NCBI GenBank assembly: GCA_002709505.1
Contig: PARB01000097.1
Coordinates: 1 to 42,717 of the forward strand
Direction of reading: 5' to 3'
DNA length: 42,717 nt
DNA from: Paracoccaceae bacterium
Lineage (GTDB): Bacteria > Pseudomonadota > Alphaproteobacteria > Rhizobiales > Stappiaceae
A program made the position numbers and the translations under genes. How positions within the stretch are numbered: the stretch's first letter is position 1; each line of letters opens with the position of its first letter. The notes beneath the pieces were generated by a model. It ran no database searches, had not been told where the DNA came from, and saw only the letters and a program-made list of their open reading frames with translations. Below are positions 16,168-24,557 of this stretch, piece by piece.

Positions 16168-16602
16168 TCAAAGCACCAGCGTCAGCATGGGATAGGGAAA
16201 GAGCGACCCGAACCCCTTGACGAGGGCAAGGCTGAAAATCGCGGCATAAAGGGGAGGGACCCAGAGGCTGCGTCCGCCGCTCATCACGATGCCGGCCCAG
16301 ACGAAGACGAAGGTCGCCACGTCGAAGCCGACATGGGTGAGCGCGTAGCAGAAGATGCCGAAACCGGCGAGCAGGAGGAGATCGCCGAGCGCGCCGGCCG
16401 GTGCCGGGTCCGCGTCCGGACTGCGCAGGGCCGCGACGACGATGCACAGCGCCAGAACGCCAAGCAGCAGCGCTGCGGGCGCCACCACGATGAGGTTGTT
16501 CAGACTGGTCGAGGCGGACAGCGCGCTCCAGAGAATGAAGCCGGTGATGGCAAGCACGATGCCGAGAAAGGCTGCATGGCTCGCGGAAAGTCTTGCACTC
16601 AT
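16168..16602 (-). CDS. tctB: TTT small membrane subunit TctB (second set)
   Basis: Encodes 144 residues from the ATG at 16600-16602 (GGGGA upstream). Four hydrophobic segments (about 9-28, 36-57, 70-90 and 95-135) match TctB. The gene is separated from tctC by 64 bp that include a perfect 20-bp palindrome, and it nearly abuts tctA. An upstream in-frame ATG would add seven residues without improving the ribosome binding site. Confidence 0.85.
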   Translation of the reverse strand: MSARLSASHAAFLGIVLAITGFILWSALSASTSLNNLIVVAPAALLLGVLALCIVVAALRSPDADPAPAGALGDLLLLAGFGIFCYALTHVGFDVATFVFVWAGIVMSGGRSLWVPPLYAAIFSLALVKGFGSLFPYPMLTLVL

Positions 16603-16635
16603 GGTTGTCCCCTGTGTGCCCACGTCCTGAGGGAA

Positions 16636-16655
16636 GCGGGGGCCATGGCCCCCGC
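16636..16655 (-). promoter_or_regulatory. Perfect 20-bp palindrome between tctC and tctB
   Basis: GCGGGGGCCATGGCCCCCGC is fully self-complementary and would give a very stable hairpin in the operon RNA, 11 bases after the tctC stop and 33 bases before the tctB start. No U-run follows. Such elements downstream of binding-protein genes typically protect the 3' end or partly terminate, so that binding protein outnumbers permease. Confidence 0.6.
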
Positions 16656-16666
16656 AACCTGTCGCG

Positions 16667-17653
16667 TTACTCGGCGCTGAAGCGCTTCAGAACCTCGAAG
16701 TTCGACTTGATGATCTCGGTCGTGCGGTCCGGACCGAGCCACTCGGTACCGATCTTCTGACCCTTGAGCTTCTCGACGAACTCCTTGTCCTCAAGCACGG
16801 CCTTGTAGGCGTCGACCATCTTCTGGAACGCTTCGGGATTGTTCTTCTTGAACTCCGCGTGGGCCGCAAGGCCGCGCATCGAGCCGGCCAGCACCGGAAC
16901 CGTTTCCAGCCCGTTGTCGGCAAGCGCCGCGTTCAGGGTCGGGGCATCCCAGTCCGCGCTCGGCTCATCCGCAGCCAGTGCCAGCGGGCGAACGTATTCG
17001 GCGATGGACAAGGTGCCGTCTGCGGCGAGAACCGTCATGTCGACCTGGCCGCCGGCGACGGCGGTGCGGGCTGCGCCGCCCGACTGATAGGTGACGATGT
17101 TGACCGCGCTCTTGTCGACGCCGAAGGCTTCCAGCGCGAGCTCGAGGTTGATCGCGCCGGTCGAGCCGGGCACGACGGAGACCTTCAGCTTGCCGGGCTC
17201 GGCCTTGGCCGCTTCCATGAACTCGCTCAGGGTCTTGAACGGGGTTTCGGCGTTGACCGCGAAGAGGTCGTAGTCGTTCCACTGCCCGTTGATGAAGGCG
17301 AAATCGTCGAGCGTGTAGTCCGCCTCGAAGCGTAGCATCGCGTTGGAGATATAGGGGTGGATCGACGTTGCCAGGAAATAGCTGCCGTCGGCCGGCATCT
17401 GGGAGAAGTAGGTGTGACCGACATGGCCGCCGCCGCCTTCCTGATTGACCACCGAGATCGGGGTGCCGAGCTCGTCCTGCAGACGCTGGGCAAGGGCGCG
17501 CGCCGTGCGGTCGGCGGAGCCGCCGGGCCCGAGGGCGACGACGAAGGTGATCTTGCGCGGCGGCCAGGCGTCCTCCGCGCTTGCGGTTGCGGGCGTAAAT
17601 GCTGCCGCCAGCGACATGCCGAGCGCGGCTGCGGCGATTGCGATTTTCTTCAT
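16667..17653 (-). CDS. tctC: TTT-family substrate-binding protein TctC (second set)
   Basis: Encodes 328 residues with a Sec signal peptide (MKKIAIAAAALGMSLAAAFTP, cleavage near ASA-ED). The TctC core is present as WPPRKITFVVALGPGGSADRTARALAQRL, GTPISVVNQEGGGGHVGHTYF. The lid sequence differs from the other two copies (VVPGSTGAINLELAL), implying a different ligand. It is the first gene of the tctCBA-abrB operon, divergent from a GntR regulator and two catabolic genes, so the ligand is probably the substrate of the PrpF-like and lyase-like enzymes. Confidence 0.92.
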   Translation of the reverse strand: MKKIAIAAAALGMSLAAAFTPATASAEDAWPPRKITFVVALGPGGSADRTARALAQRLQDELGTPISVVNQEGGGGHVGHTYFSQMPADGSYFLATSIHPYISNAMLRFEADYTLDDFAFINGQWNDYDLFAVNAETPFKTLSEFMEAAKAEPGKLKVSVVPGSTGAINLELALEAFGVDKSAVNIVTYQSGGAARTAVAGGQVDMTVLAADGTLSIAEYVRPLALAADEPSADWDAPTLNAALADNGLETVPVLAGSMRGLAAHAEFKKNNPEAFQKMVDAYKAVLEDKEFVEKLKGQKIGTEWLGPDRTTEIIKSNFEVLKRFSAE

Positions 17654-17688
17654 GGTTGGGACGTCCTCCCAGACGTTTCTGATGTTGG

Positions 17689-17788
17689 ATTGTAGTGCAA
17701 TATTGCAGATTGAATTGGTAGCGCTCTGATCACTGCCGTGTCAAGCGAGTCATTTCGGTTGACATATTATTGAAATTAAACAATTTTA
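17689..17788. promoter_or_regulatory. Divergent promoter region with two dyads
   Basis: The AT-rich region between tctC and the GntR gene has a perfect palindrome TGCAATATTGCA (17696-17707) abutting a candidate -10 box TACAAT on the minus strand (17689-17694). A TTGACA (17759-17764) and a second dyad ATTG-N8-CAAT (17770-17785) lie toward the GntR gene. This fits a regulator that represses tctCBA and itself. It is inferred from symmetry; no binding data. Confidence 0.45.
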
Positions 17789-17833
17789 TCGCTCAAAGAA
17801 GATTTGACCTTCCGAGAATTCGGTTCGTGGAGG

Positions 17834-18526
17834 ATGAAATTGTCAACAATTAGCGAGACATCCCGGGGTCTTGTCGCGGAGCGACTCGCAGAGGATCTGC
17901 GCGACGACATTCTGTCCGGGCGGCTTCAGCCGGGAGCGCGTCTTGGAGAGGTCGCCCTGGCCGAGCGGTTCTCCGTCAGCAGGGGGCCGGTGCGCGCCGC
18001 GCTCAACCTGCTGAACGAAACCGGGATCGTGACGATCGTGCCGAACAGCGGGGCGCGCGTGCGCGAGCTGAGCCGTGCGGATGCGCGGGCACTCTACGAG
18101 GTTCGCGCCGCGCTCGAGGCCGAGGCGGCGATGCTCGCGGCCACAAGGGCAAATAGCGAAACAGCGGCGCGGTTCGCTGCGCTGCTCGATCAGCATGCCT
18201 CGGAAGTCGCCGCCCATCCCGAGGGCGCCTATCTTCAAGGCGCCGGCGACCGGGACTTCCATCTGGTGATTGCCAAGATGGCGGAAAACCCCCTGTTGCA
18301 GCGCTATCTCGCCCGGGACCTCTATCCGCAGCTGTCTCTGCTGCGCGTCAAGCATCGCAACGTGACGGGACGCGGCGCCAAGGCGCTGCACGAACACAAG
18401 CGCATCGCGGCGGCCATCGCCGAAGGCGACGCCGAGGTGGCGGGGCTCCTGATGCGCCGCCACATCCGCAACAGCTGGACCGCGCTCGAGGCCCAGCTTT
18501 CCGAACATGTGGGAGAGGGCGAATGA
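17834..18526 (+). CDS. GntR-family regulator, FadR/FCD subfamily
   Basis: Encodes 230 residues if started at ATG 17834. GGAGG (17829-17833) touches that ATG directly, so the TTG at 17840, six bases further, is a credible true start; a TTG at 17804 would extend the protein. The winged helix is at about 18-80 (LRDDILSGRLQPGARLGEVALAERFSVSRGPVRAAL) and the FCD domain follows, with DFHLVIAKMAENPLLQRYL and HEHKRIAAAIAEGD containing the metal His/Asp residues. The stop overlaps the prpF-like ATG (ATGA), so the regulator is coupled to the catabolic genes it probably controls, together with the divergent tctCBA. Confidence 0.88.
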   Translation: MKLSTISETSRGLVAERLAEDLRDDILSGRLQPGARLGEVALAERFSVSRGPVRAALNLLNETGIVTIVPNSGARVRELSRADARALYEVRAALEAEAAMLAATRANSETAARFAALLDQHASEVAAHPEGAYLQGAGDRDFHLVIAKMAENPLLQRYLARDLYPQLSLLRVKHRNVTGRGAKALHEHKRIAAAIAEGDAEVAGLLMRRHIRNSWTALEAQLSEHVGEGE

Positions 18527-19692
18527 GCCAGGACCGTATCCCCGCCGCCTTCATTCGCGGCGGGACGTCGAAGGCCGTTGTGCTGAAGCGCGCGGATCTG
18601 CCGGAAGACGAGGCCGCATGGGCGCCGCTGTTCGCAGCCCTCATGGGAAGCCCCGATCCCTACAAGCGCCAGCTCGACGGAATGGGCGGAGGCCTGTCCT
18701 CGCTCAGCAAGGTCTGCATTGTCGGTCCCCCCACCCGGTCCGACGCGGATGTCGACTATACGTTTGCCCAGGTCGGCGTCACCACGGATCAGGTCGACTT
18801 CACCGGAAACTGCGGCAACATGAGCTCCGCGATCGGCCCCTTCGCCTATGACGAGGGGCTGGTTGCCGGTCCGCGCGAGGGCATGGCCGAGGTTCGCATC
18901 AACAACACCAACTCCGGCAAGATCATCCTTGCGCGCTTTCCGGTCTGCGACGGACGTGCCGTCGTCGGCGGCACTTTGGCCATTCCCGGGGTGCCCGGGA
19001 CCGGGGCGTCCGTTTCGCTCGATTTCCTCGACCCAGCCGATACCTTCGGCAATGGCGTGCTGCCGGAAGGCGTGGCCCTGCACCGGCTGACGCTTGCCGA
19101 CGGGCGCGAGGTGCGCGCGACGATGATCGACGCGGCGGTGCCGTCCGTCTTTGTCGACGCCGGCGATGTCGGTGGCGATGCGGGTGCCGACCCCGCCGAT
19201 ATTGATGCGGATGCGGCGTTGATGGCCCGTCTGGAGGAAATCCGCTGCGCGGCGTCGGTGCGCATGGGGCTGACCGGGGATCTCGATGCGGCCGCGCGGC
19301 GCATGGCGACGCCGAAGGTCGCCATGGTCGGGAAGGCCGGCCCCTATCGCGACCTTTCCGGAACATTGCATCCGGCCGAGAGCCACGATCTCCAGATCCG
19401 GATGATCTCGGCCGGCCAGGCGCATCGCGCGGTTCCCGTTACCGGAGCGCTGGCTCTTGCCTGCGCTGCTGCCGTCGACGGGTCCGTGGTGGCGGGCTGC
19501 CTGCCCGAAGGGGCAGACGTCTTGAACCTGCGCATCGCCACGCCGAGCGGCATTCTCTCGGTCGGGGCGATGCGCGATCCCGACGGGACCGGCATTCGCA
19601 GCGCCCGCATCCTGCGCACCCAGCGGCGCCTGATGGACGGCCACGTCTACCTCCGCGCGCCCATGCCCGATTTTTCCGCCGATCAGAACTGA
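18523..19692 (+). CDS. PrpF-family protein (aconitate/oxalomesaconate-type isomerase)
   Basis: Encodes 389 residues covering the full PrpF length, which is two diaminopimelate-epimerase-like halves. Signatures are the N-terminal AAFIRGGTSKAVVL, RQLDGMGGGLSSLSKV, and TGNCGNMSSAIGPFA with its conserved Cys. Members shift the double bond or change the geometry of unsaturated tricarboxylates: 2-methylaconitate cis-trans isomerase with AcnD, aconitate isomerase, or 4-oxalomesaconate tautomerase GalD. No AcnD, PrpC or gallate-pathway gene is nearby, so which reaction applies is open. The adjacent isocitrate-lyase-family gene and tricarboxylate-type transporter support a branched tri- or dicarboxylate substrate. 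Confidence 0.88.
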   Translation: MSQDRIPAAFIRGGTSKAVVLKRADLPEDEAAWAPLFAALMGSPDPYKRQLDGMGGGLSSLSKVCIVGPPTRSDADVDYTFAQVGVTTDQVDFTGNCGNMSSAIGPFAYDEGLVAGPREGMAEVRINNTNSGKIILARFPVCDGRAVVGGTLAIPGVPGTGASVSLDFLDPADTFGNGVLPEGVALHRLTLADGREVRATMIDAAVPSVFVDAGDVGGDAGADPADIDADAALMARLEEIRCAASVRMGLTGDLDAAARRMATPKVAMVGKAGPYRDLSGTLHPAESHDLQIRMISAGQAHRAVPVTGALALACAAAVDGSVVAGCLPEGADVLNLRIATPSGILSVGAMRDPDGTGIRSARILRTQRRLMDGHVYLRAPMPDFSADQN

Positions 19693-19707
19693 AGAAGAGA
19701 CACATTC

Positions 19708-20580
19708 ATGCTCAATCACGAAATCAACCGCGCCTTCAAGCAACGGATCCTCGGCGGCGGACCCGTGCTCATGCCCGGTGCCGCGAACGCGCTCGCGGCC
19801 CGCATCATCGAGGAACAGGGGTTCGAGGCGATCTATCTGTCCGGCGCGGGGCTGACCAACACCTATCTCGGAATGCCGGACATGGGCTTCATCGGCCTGA
19901 GCGAGATCGCGCAGCATACCTCGACGATCCGCGACGCCACCGAGCTTCCCATCGTTGTCGATGCCGACAACGGGTTCGGCAATGCCCTCAACGTCCGCCA
20001 CGCCATCCGCACCCTGGAACGCGCCGGCGCCAGCGCCGTGCAGCTTGAGGACCAGAAGATCCCGAAGCGGTGCGGGCATTTCTCGGGCAAGGAGGTGGTG
20101 CCGCTTGCCGAGGCCCGCTCGCGGATCCGCGCCGCCGTCGACGCCCGCCAGGACGCAAACACCATGATCGTGGCACGCACCGACGCGCGCGCGACCGACG
20201 GGTTCACCGAGGCGCTCGATCGGGCTGCCGCCTTTGTCGAGGACGGGGCGGACATCACCTTCGTCGAGGCGCCGCAGTCCATCGAGGAGATGCGCGGCAT
20301 CCCGGCGGCGCTCAAGGGCACCCCGCAGCTCGTCAATCTGGTCGTTGGCGGCAAGACGCCGATCCTCGACCTTGAGGAGCTGGGCGGGATGGGCTTTTCG
20401 CTGGTGCTCTATGCCAACGTGGCTCTGCAGTCGGCGATCCACGGAATGACCGTGGCGTTGTCCCAGCTGAAGGACACCGGCAAAATGGATGAATCCGGTC
20501 CGGTCGCCAGTTTCCTCGAGCGCCAGCGCATGGTCCGCAAGGATCTCTTCGACGAGCTGGAAACCCGCTACGCGATCTAG
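19708..20580 (+). CDS. Isocitrate lyase/PEP mutase-family carbon-carbon lyase
   Basis: Encodes 290 residues, the size of 2-methylisocitrate lyase (PrpB) and 2,3-dimethylmalate lyase. Present are the Mg-binding DADNGFGN (D85, D87), the QLEDQ strand, and the catalytic loop KRCGH (120-124) that contains the nucleophilic Cys found in isocitrate-lyase-type enzymes. This loop argues for a lyase rather than PEP mutase. It lies 15 bp after the prpF-like gene. Cleavage of a 2-hydroxy tricarboxylate or substituted malate to pyruvate or glyoxylate plus a smaller acid is expected. Not called PrpB because the rest of the methylcitrate cycle is absent here. Confidence 0.87.
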   Translation: MLNHEINRAFKQRILGGGPVLMPGAANALAARIIEEQGFEAIYLSGAGLTNTYLGMPDMGFIGLSEIAQHTSTIRDATELPIVVDADNGFGNALNVRHAIRTLERAGASAVQLEDQKIPKRCGHFSGKEVVPLAEARSRIRAAVDARQDANTMIVARTDARATDGFTEALDRAAAFVEDGADITFVEAPQSIEEMRGIPAALKGTPQLVNLVVGGKTPILDLEELGGMGFSLVLYANVALQSAIHGMTVALSQLKDTGKMDESGPVASFLERQRMVRKDLFDELETRYAI

Positions 20581-20894
20581 GCGTCAGGTCGCACAGGGCA
20601 GTTCATCCGGACTGATCGCCTGAAGCTGGCTGCCGCGAGGCAGCCGGCCTGCGGAGAGAGCCCGGGTGAACGTGCGTTTCAATGCCAGACCAGCATCTTG
20701 TGTGCGATGCCTGATGGCGGAATTTCGTCAGGCGAGGCATCATCTTGCCGACCGGTTCGGCTGTTTTCACAGATCGAGCGGATGGGGTCGGACGGCACCC
20801 TGACCGTCACTTTCGCCAAAATACTCAAAATGAGATTGTAAAAGTTCATTTCGGATATCTGTCTGTTTTACATGCCGGTCAGGGTGACCTCTAA
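20581..20894. other. Non-coding stretch upstream of osmC
   Basis: No gene is supported. Two hairpins are visible: GGCTGCC-gcga-GGCAGCC (20628-20645), a possible transcript end for the lyase operon without a U-run, and GCCTGA-N13-TCAGGC (20709-20733). The right end holds the osmC promoter: TTTACA (20867-20872) - N18 - CTAATT (20891-20896), with an inverted repeat GGTCA-ggg-TGACC (20877-20889) inside the spacer. Confidence 0.45.
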
Positions 20895-20914
20895 TTGTGC
20901 AAACGTTTGCGCAA
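20895..20914 (+). promoter_or_regulatory. LacI-family operator of the osmC-TRAP operon
   Basis: TTGTGCAAACGTTTGCGCAA is a 20-bp palindrome with a single mismatched base pair (18/20 symmetric) and a central CpG, the classic LacI/GalR operator architecture (core GCAAACGTTTGC perfect). It overlaps the candidate -10 element and lies 24 bp before the osmC start. The LacI-family gene at 24558 closes the same gene run, making local repression likely. Confidence 0.8.
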
Positions 20915-20938
20915 TGCGGCAAACCCTCGGAGATCTGC

Positions 20939-21430
20939 ATGTCCAATCCCCTCTTCAACGTTCACTTCACGGCCGAGGGCGCGTGTGTCGGCAAGCTTCG
21001 CAACGAAGTGACGCTGACGGCGCTGGAACCCTTCACGGTGACGCGCATGCTGGCGACCGACGAGGGGAAGTTTCAAGGCGGCGACGACACGGCGCCGACA
21101 CCGCTCGAGTTCTTTCTCACCGGCCTTGTCGGCTGCCTGATGACCCAGGTGCGTGTTTTCGCGCGGCGTCTCAAGGTCGAGGTCGACGACGTGAAGGTGC
21201 TTTGCCGGGCCAGGTGGGAGGCGCATCCGGACGACATCGGACCGTATCAGGGCAGTCCCGTCGGTTTCGAGATCGACGTGGACGTTACATCCGCTGCCGA
21301 CCCGGATCGTGTGGCGGAACTGGTCAGTGCCGCGCGCCGGGGTTGCTTTGTGGAGCAGACCCTGACCCGGGCCAATGCCATTGAACACACTTTGAAAATC
21401 AACGGGACCGCCTGGCAAGAGGACAAATAG
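20939..21430 (+). CDS. OsmC-family protein
   Basis: Encodes 163 residues from ATG 20939 with GGAG at 20929-20932; a longer GTG-started frame would run through the operator and is rejected. The OsmC fold signatures are GGDDTAPTPLEFFLTGLVGC (catalytic C66) and RRGCFVEQTL (C136), the redox pair that reduces organic hydroperoxides in Ohr/OsmC enzymes. Most OsmC members are peroxidases; others are of unknown role. It is the first gene of a TRAP transporter operon and directly behind the LacI operator, which is an unusual setting and suggests detoxification or processing linked to the transported substrate. Confidence 0.87.
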   Translation: MSNPLFNVHFTAEGACVGKLRNEVTLTALEPFTVTRMLATDEGKFQGGDDTAPTPLEFFLTGLVGCLMTQVRVFARRLKVEVDDVKVLCRARWEAHPDDIGPYQGSPVGFEIDVDVTSAADPDRVAELVSAARRGCFVEQTLTRANAIEHTLKINGTAWQEDK

Positions 21431-21473
21431 CCCGGCCGCGGACCTTCGCACTGTTCATGAAAGGGAGGACATC

Positions 21474-22571
21474 ATGAAAATCGAACGCTTGCGGAGCACA
21501 GCAAAGACGACCTTGACCGGTCTCGGGGGCGTGGTTCTCGCCGCCGGTGTCGGGTTCGGATCGCCGGCGGTTGCCCAGGAGGAAATCGACGTCAGCATCG
21601 TTTCCGGGTTTTCTCCGGCGGTCGCCGCGGTGCGGATGCTGAAGGAAAGCTTCATGCCCGGCGTGGACGCACGCCTTGCGGAGACCGGCAACTACAAGAT
21701 CAACTGGCAGGAAGCCTTCTCGGGCACTCTCGCCAAACCGGCGGGGGAGCTGGAAGCGATCGAAACCGGGCTCGCCGACATGGGGGTCATTCCGACCGCC
21801 TTTCATGCCGACAAGCTGCCGGTCTATCAGATCGGCTACGTGACCCCCTTCACCACGACGGATCTCGTCTTGATCCATGAAGTGGTGGATGGTCTCGTCG
21901 ACAAGTATCCCGCCTTCCGTGACACATGGACCGATCTCAACCAGGTCACGCTTTCGGCAAGCGGCATCCCGGACAATTACATCCTGTGCTCGTCCGAGCC
22001 GATCAACTCGGTGGCGGACATCGACGGCCTGAAGGTCGCGGGCGCCGGACCGAACCTGCGCTGGATCGAACCGGCCGGGGCAACCGGTGTCACCGGCAGT
22101 CTTGGAAACTTCTACCAGCTTGTCGAGACCGGGGTCGTGGATGCGATGCTCGTCTGGGGAGAGGCGGTCGTCTCGCTCAAGTTCTACGAGGTGTGCGAGA
22201 ACTATTTCAACGCCAACCTCGGCGGGGTGAACTCCTATGTGATCAACGCCAACCAGCAGGCTTGGGATCGCTTTCCTGACGAGGTCAAGGACGCGATGGT
22301 CGCGGCGGCAAAGCAGTATGGTGTCGATATCGGTGAATTCGCGGCCGAGCTTGGCAGCAAGGCACGCGAGACCTTCGTCGCCAACGGCGGAAGCGTCGTC
22401 GAGATCGATCCGCAGGAACGCGCGAAATGGGCGGCGACGCTCCCCAATCTCGCGCAGGAATGGGTCGACAGCCTCGAAGCCGACGGCGTGCCTGCCGGCG
22501 AGATCCTGACGGAATACATGCAGGCCATGCGTGACGCGGATCAGCCCATTGCGCGTCAGTGGGACCAATGA
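21474..22571 (+). CDS. dctP: TRAP transporter substrate-binding protein, DctP type (first set)
   Basis: Encodes 365 residues with a long Sec signal (cleavage about residue 36, AVAQ-EE). The body has the DctP-like features LGNFYQLVETGVVDAMLVWGEAV and YCSSEP-type recognition loops, but it lacks the usual arginine motif region of sialic-acid or dicarboxylate DctPs. The W-E-rich second half (FYEVCENYFNANLGGVNSYVIN) fits the larger DctP subfamily of unknown ligands. The stop overlaps the dctQ start (ATGA). Confidence 0.85.
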   Translation: MKIERLRSTAKTTLTGLGGVVLAAGVGFGSPAVAQEEIDVSIVSGFSPAVAAVRMLKESFMPGVDARLAETGNYKINWQEAFSGTLAKPAGELEAIETGLADMGVIPTAFHADKLPVYQIGYVTPFTTTDLVLIHEVVDGLVDKYPAFRDTWTDLNQVTLSASGIPDNYILCSSEPINSVADIDGLKVAGAGPNLRWIEPAGATGVTGSLGNFYQLVETGVVDAMLVWGEAVVSLKFYEVCENYFNANLGGVNSYVINANQQAWDRFPDEVKDAMVAAAKQYGVDIGEFAAELGSKARETFVANGGSVVEIDPQERAKWAATLPNLAQEWVDSLEADGVPAGEILTEYMQAMRDADQPIARQWDQ

Positions 22572-23125
22572 CCGACAGGTCGAAGGCGTCTTCCGAAGGG
22601 GCTCGTCCCCCTTCGGGAGAAGCGCCCACACCCGGTTTCACGCCGCTCGTGGTCGGCATGGACGCCCTCGGCGCACTCATCGTGCTGGGCATGATGGTGG
22701 TCGTCAACATCGACGTCTTCGGCCGGTGGCTCTTTGATGCGCCTTTGGCCGGAACGCTCGAACTGACCGAGATGGCGATTGTCGCGGTGGTCTATCTCCA
22801 GCTGGCCCACACCATTCGCGTCAAGCGGTTGACCCGGTCCGACGCCTTCCTCGATCTGCTGGCAAAGTTGCGGGCACGCACCGCAAATCTGGTCATGCGC
22901 ATGGGGTTCAACCTGATCGGCGCGGTGATCCTCGCCATCATCGCCTATGGCCAGTATCCCCGGCTGATCGATGCCTGGAGTCGTGGCTACTACAAGGGCA
23001 ACGTCGGGATCTTCACCGCGCCGACCTGGCCGTTGGAGGGGATCATGCTTCTCGGTGCGGCGGCTGCCTCCGTTCAATTCGTGATCCTGGCTTATCGGAA
23101 CCTCCGACAGCTTCGCGACCGCTAG
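22568..23125 (+). CDS. dctQ: TRAP small permease DctQ (first set)
   Basis: Encodes 185 residues from ATG 22568, overlapping the dctP stop. After a Pro/Ser-rich cytoplasmic N-terminus, four hydrophobic helices follow (about 27-48, 62-82, 110-132 and 150-175), with the DctQ-type NIDVFGRWLFDAPLAGTLELTEMAI segment. It is the small membrane subunit that pairs with DctM. A 49-bp gap separates it from dctM. Confidence 0.88.
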   Translation: MTDRSKASSEGARPPSGEAPTPGFTPLVVGMDALGALIVLGMMVVVNIDVFGRWLFDAPLAGTLELTEMAIVAVVYLQLAHTIRVKRLTRSDAFLDLLAKLRARTANLVMRMGFNLIGAVILAIIAYGQYPRLIDAWSRGYYKGNVGIFTAPTWPLEGIMLLGAAAASVQFVILAYRNLRQLRDR

Positions 23126-23174
23126 GGAAGGCCGGTTCCAATGTGGATTCCAGGAATGCTTCAGGAGGTGCCAG

Positions 23175-24518
23175 GTGTCTGGGCTTGAAATCGGCATGCT
23201 CTCGGTCGGGGTCATCGTTGTTCTGATCTACTCCGGAATGCACGTGGGCATCGCACTCAGTCTCGTCTCGTTTCTGTCGGTCGCGATCCAGAAGGACAGC
23301 CTGTCACTGGCGATGAAACTGCTCACGCTGGCGGCGGCGGACGGGATCGCCGACCAGACCTTCGCGGTCATTCCGCTTTTCGTTCTCATGGGTCTGATCA
23401 TGAGCGCGTCCGATGTCGGCCGGGACGCCTATGACGTGGGGGACTATTTCCTGAGACCGATCCGCGGCGGCCTCGGGCTTGCGACCGTGGGGTCCAACGC
23501 GGTGTTTGCGGCGGTCACGGGCGTGTCGATCGCCTCCGCCGCGGTCTTCACCCGCGTTGCCGTGCCGGAGATGCTGCGCCTTGGATACAGTCCGCGCTTC
23601 GCGGTTGGAACCGTGGCGGGCAGTTCGGTGCTCGGCATGCTGATCCCGCCCAGCATTCTTCTGATCATCTATGCAATCCTCACCGAGCAGTCGATCGGCA
23701 TGATGTTCTTTGCCGGGATCGGCCCGGGGATCCTGCTGTCGAGCGTTTTCTGCATCGGCATCATCGCGATGGCGTATCTGGTGCCGGGCTTCGTCTACGA
23801 CAGGACGGGCCGGTTCGCGGATCAGGAGGCGATCGCGCAGAGCGATCCGCGCCGCGAGCATTCGCTTGGCCAGATCCTGGTCAAGTTCCTGCCGCTTCTC
23901 GGGCTTGTCGCGATCGTGCTCGGCGGCATCTACGGGGGGATCTTCACCCCGACCGAGGCGGGCGCCGTCGGCGCGCTGTGCGCTCTGGTCCTGGCGGTCG
24001 CCCGCAAAAAGCTGTGCTGGAAGTCCTTCTGGAAGGTTCTGCTCGAGACCGGACACATCACCGCGTCCATCTGCTTCCTGATCATCGCGGCGACCATGTA
24101 CAGCCGCTCGCTGGCGCTCGCCGGCGTCCCGATGGAAATCGGCGGCCTGGTTCGCACCGCCACGGACCAGTTCCTGCTGGTGGTGCTGATCTATGTGCTC
24201 GTCGTTCTGCTGCTGGGCACGATCATCGATTCCGTGTCGATCATTCTCATCATGGTGCCGTTGTTCCTGCCGGTGATGCAGGGGTTCGAGGCGGATCCGA
24301 TCTGGTTCGGGATCCTGACGGTGATTGCTGTCGAGGTCGGACTTCTGACGCCCCCGCTCGGGATCGCCTGTTTCGTCATCAAGGGATGTCTGGAAGATCC
24401 GCGGATAACCCTGGGCGACGTGTTCCTCGGGGCCGCGCCGTTTGCCCTGATGATGATATTCGTGCTTGCCCTGCTGACGGCATGGCCGCATCTGGTCTAC
24501 ATCAATCTGTGGATTTGA
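23175..24518 (+). CDS. dctM: TRAP large permease DctM (first set)
   Basis: Encodes 447 residues from GTG 23175 (AGGAGGTG at 23164-23171). About twelve helices are present, with the DctM hallmarks AVTGVSIASAAVFTRVAVPEM, GMLIPPSILLIIYAILTEQSIG (ion/substrate hairpin) and FTPTEAGAVGALCALVLA. It drives sodium-coupled import of the DctP-bound acid. The substrate is unknown; the DctP and neighbouring genes do not identify it. Confidence 0.92.
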   Translation: MSGLEIGMLSVGVIVVLIYSGMHVGIALSLVSFLSVAIQKDSLSLAMKLLTLAAADGIADQTFAVIPLFVLMGLIMSASDVGRDAYDVGDYFLRPIRGGLGLATVGSNAVFAAVTGVSIASAAVFTRVAVPEMLRLGYSPRFAVGTVAGSSVLGMLIPPSILLIIYAILTEQSIGMMFFAGIGPGILLSSVFCIGIIAMAYLVPGFVYDRTGRFADQEAIAQSDPRREHSLGQILVKFLPLLGLVAIVLGGIYGGIFTPTEAGAVGALCALVLAVARKKLCWKSFWKVLLETGHITASICFLIIAATMYSRSLALAGVPMEIGGLVRTATDQFLLVVLIYVLVVLLLGTIIDSVSIILIMVPLFLPVMQGFEADPIWFGILTVIAVEVGLLTPPLGIACFVIKGCLEDPRITLGDVFLGAAPFALMMIFVLALLTAWPHLVYINLWI

Positions 24519-24557
24519 TCCGACACGAGGCCCCTCTAACCGGACGTGGTGTGGGAC

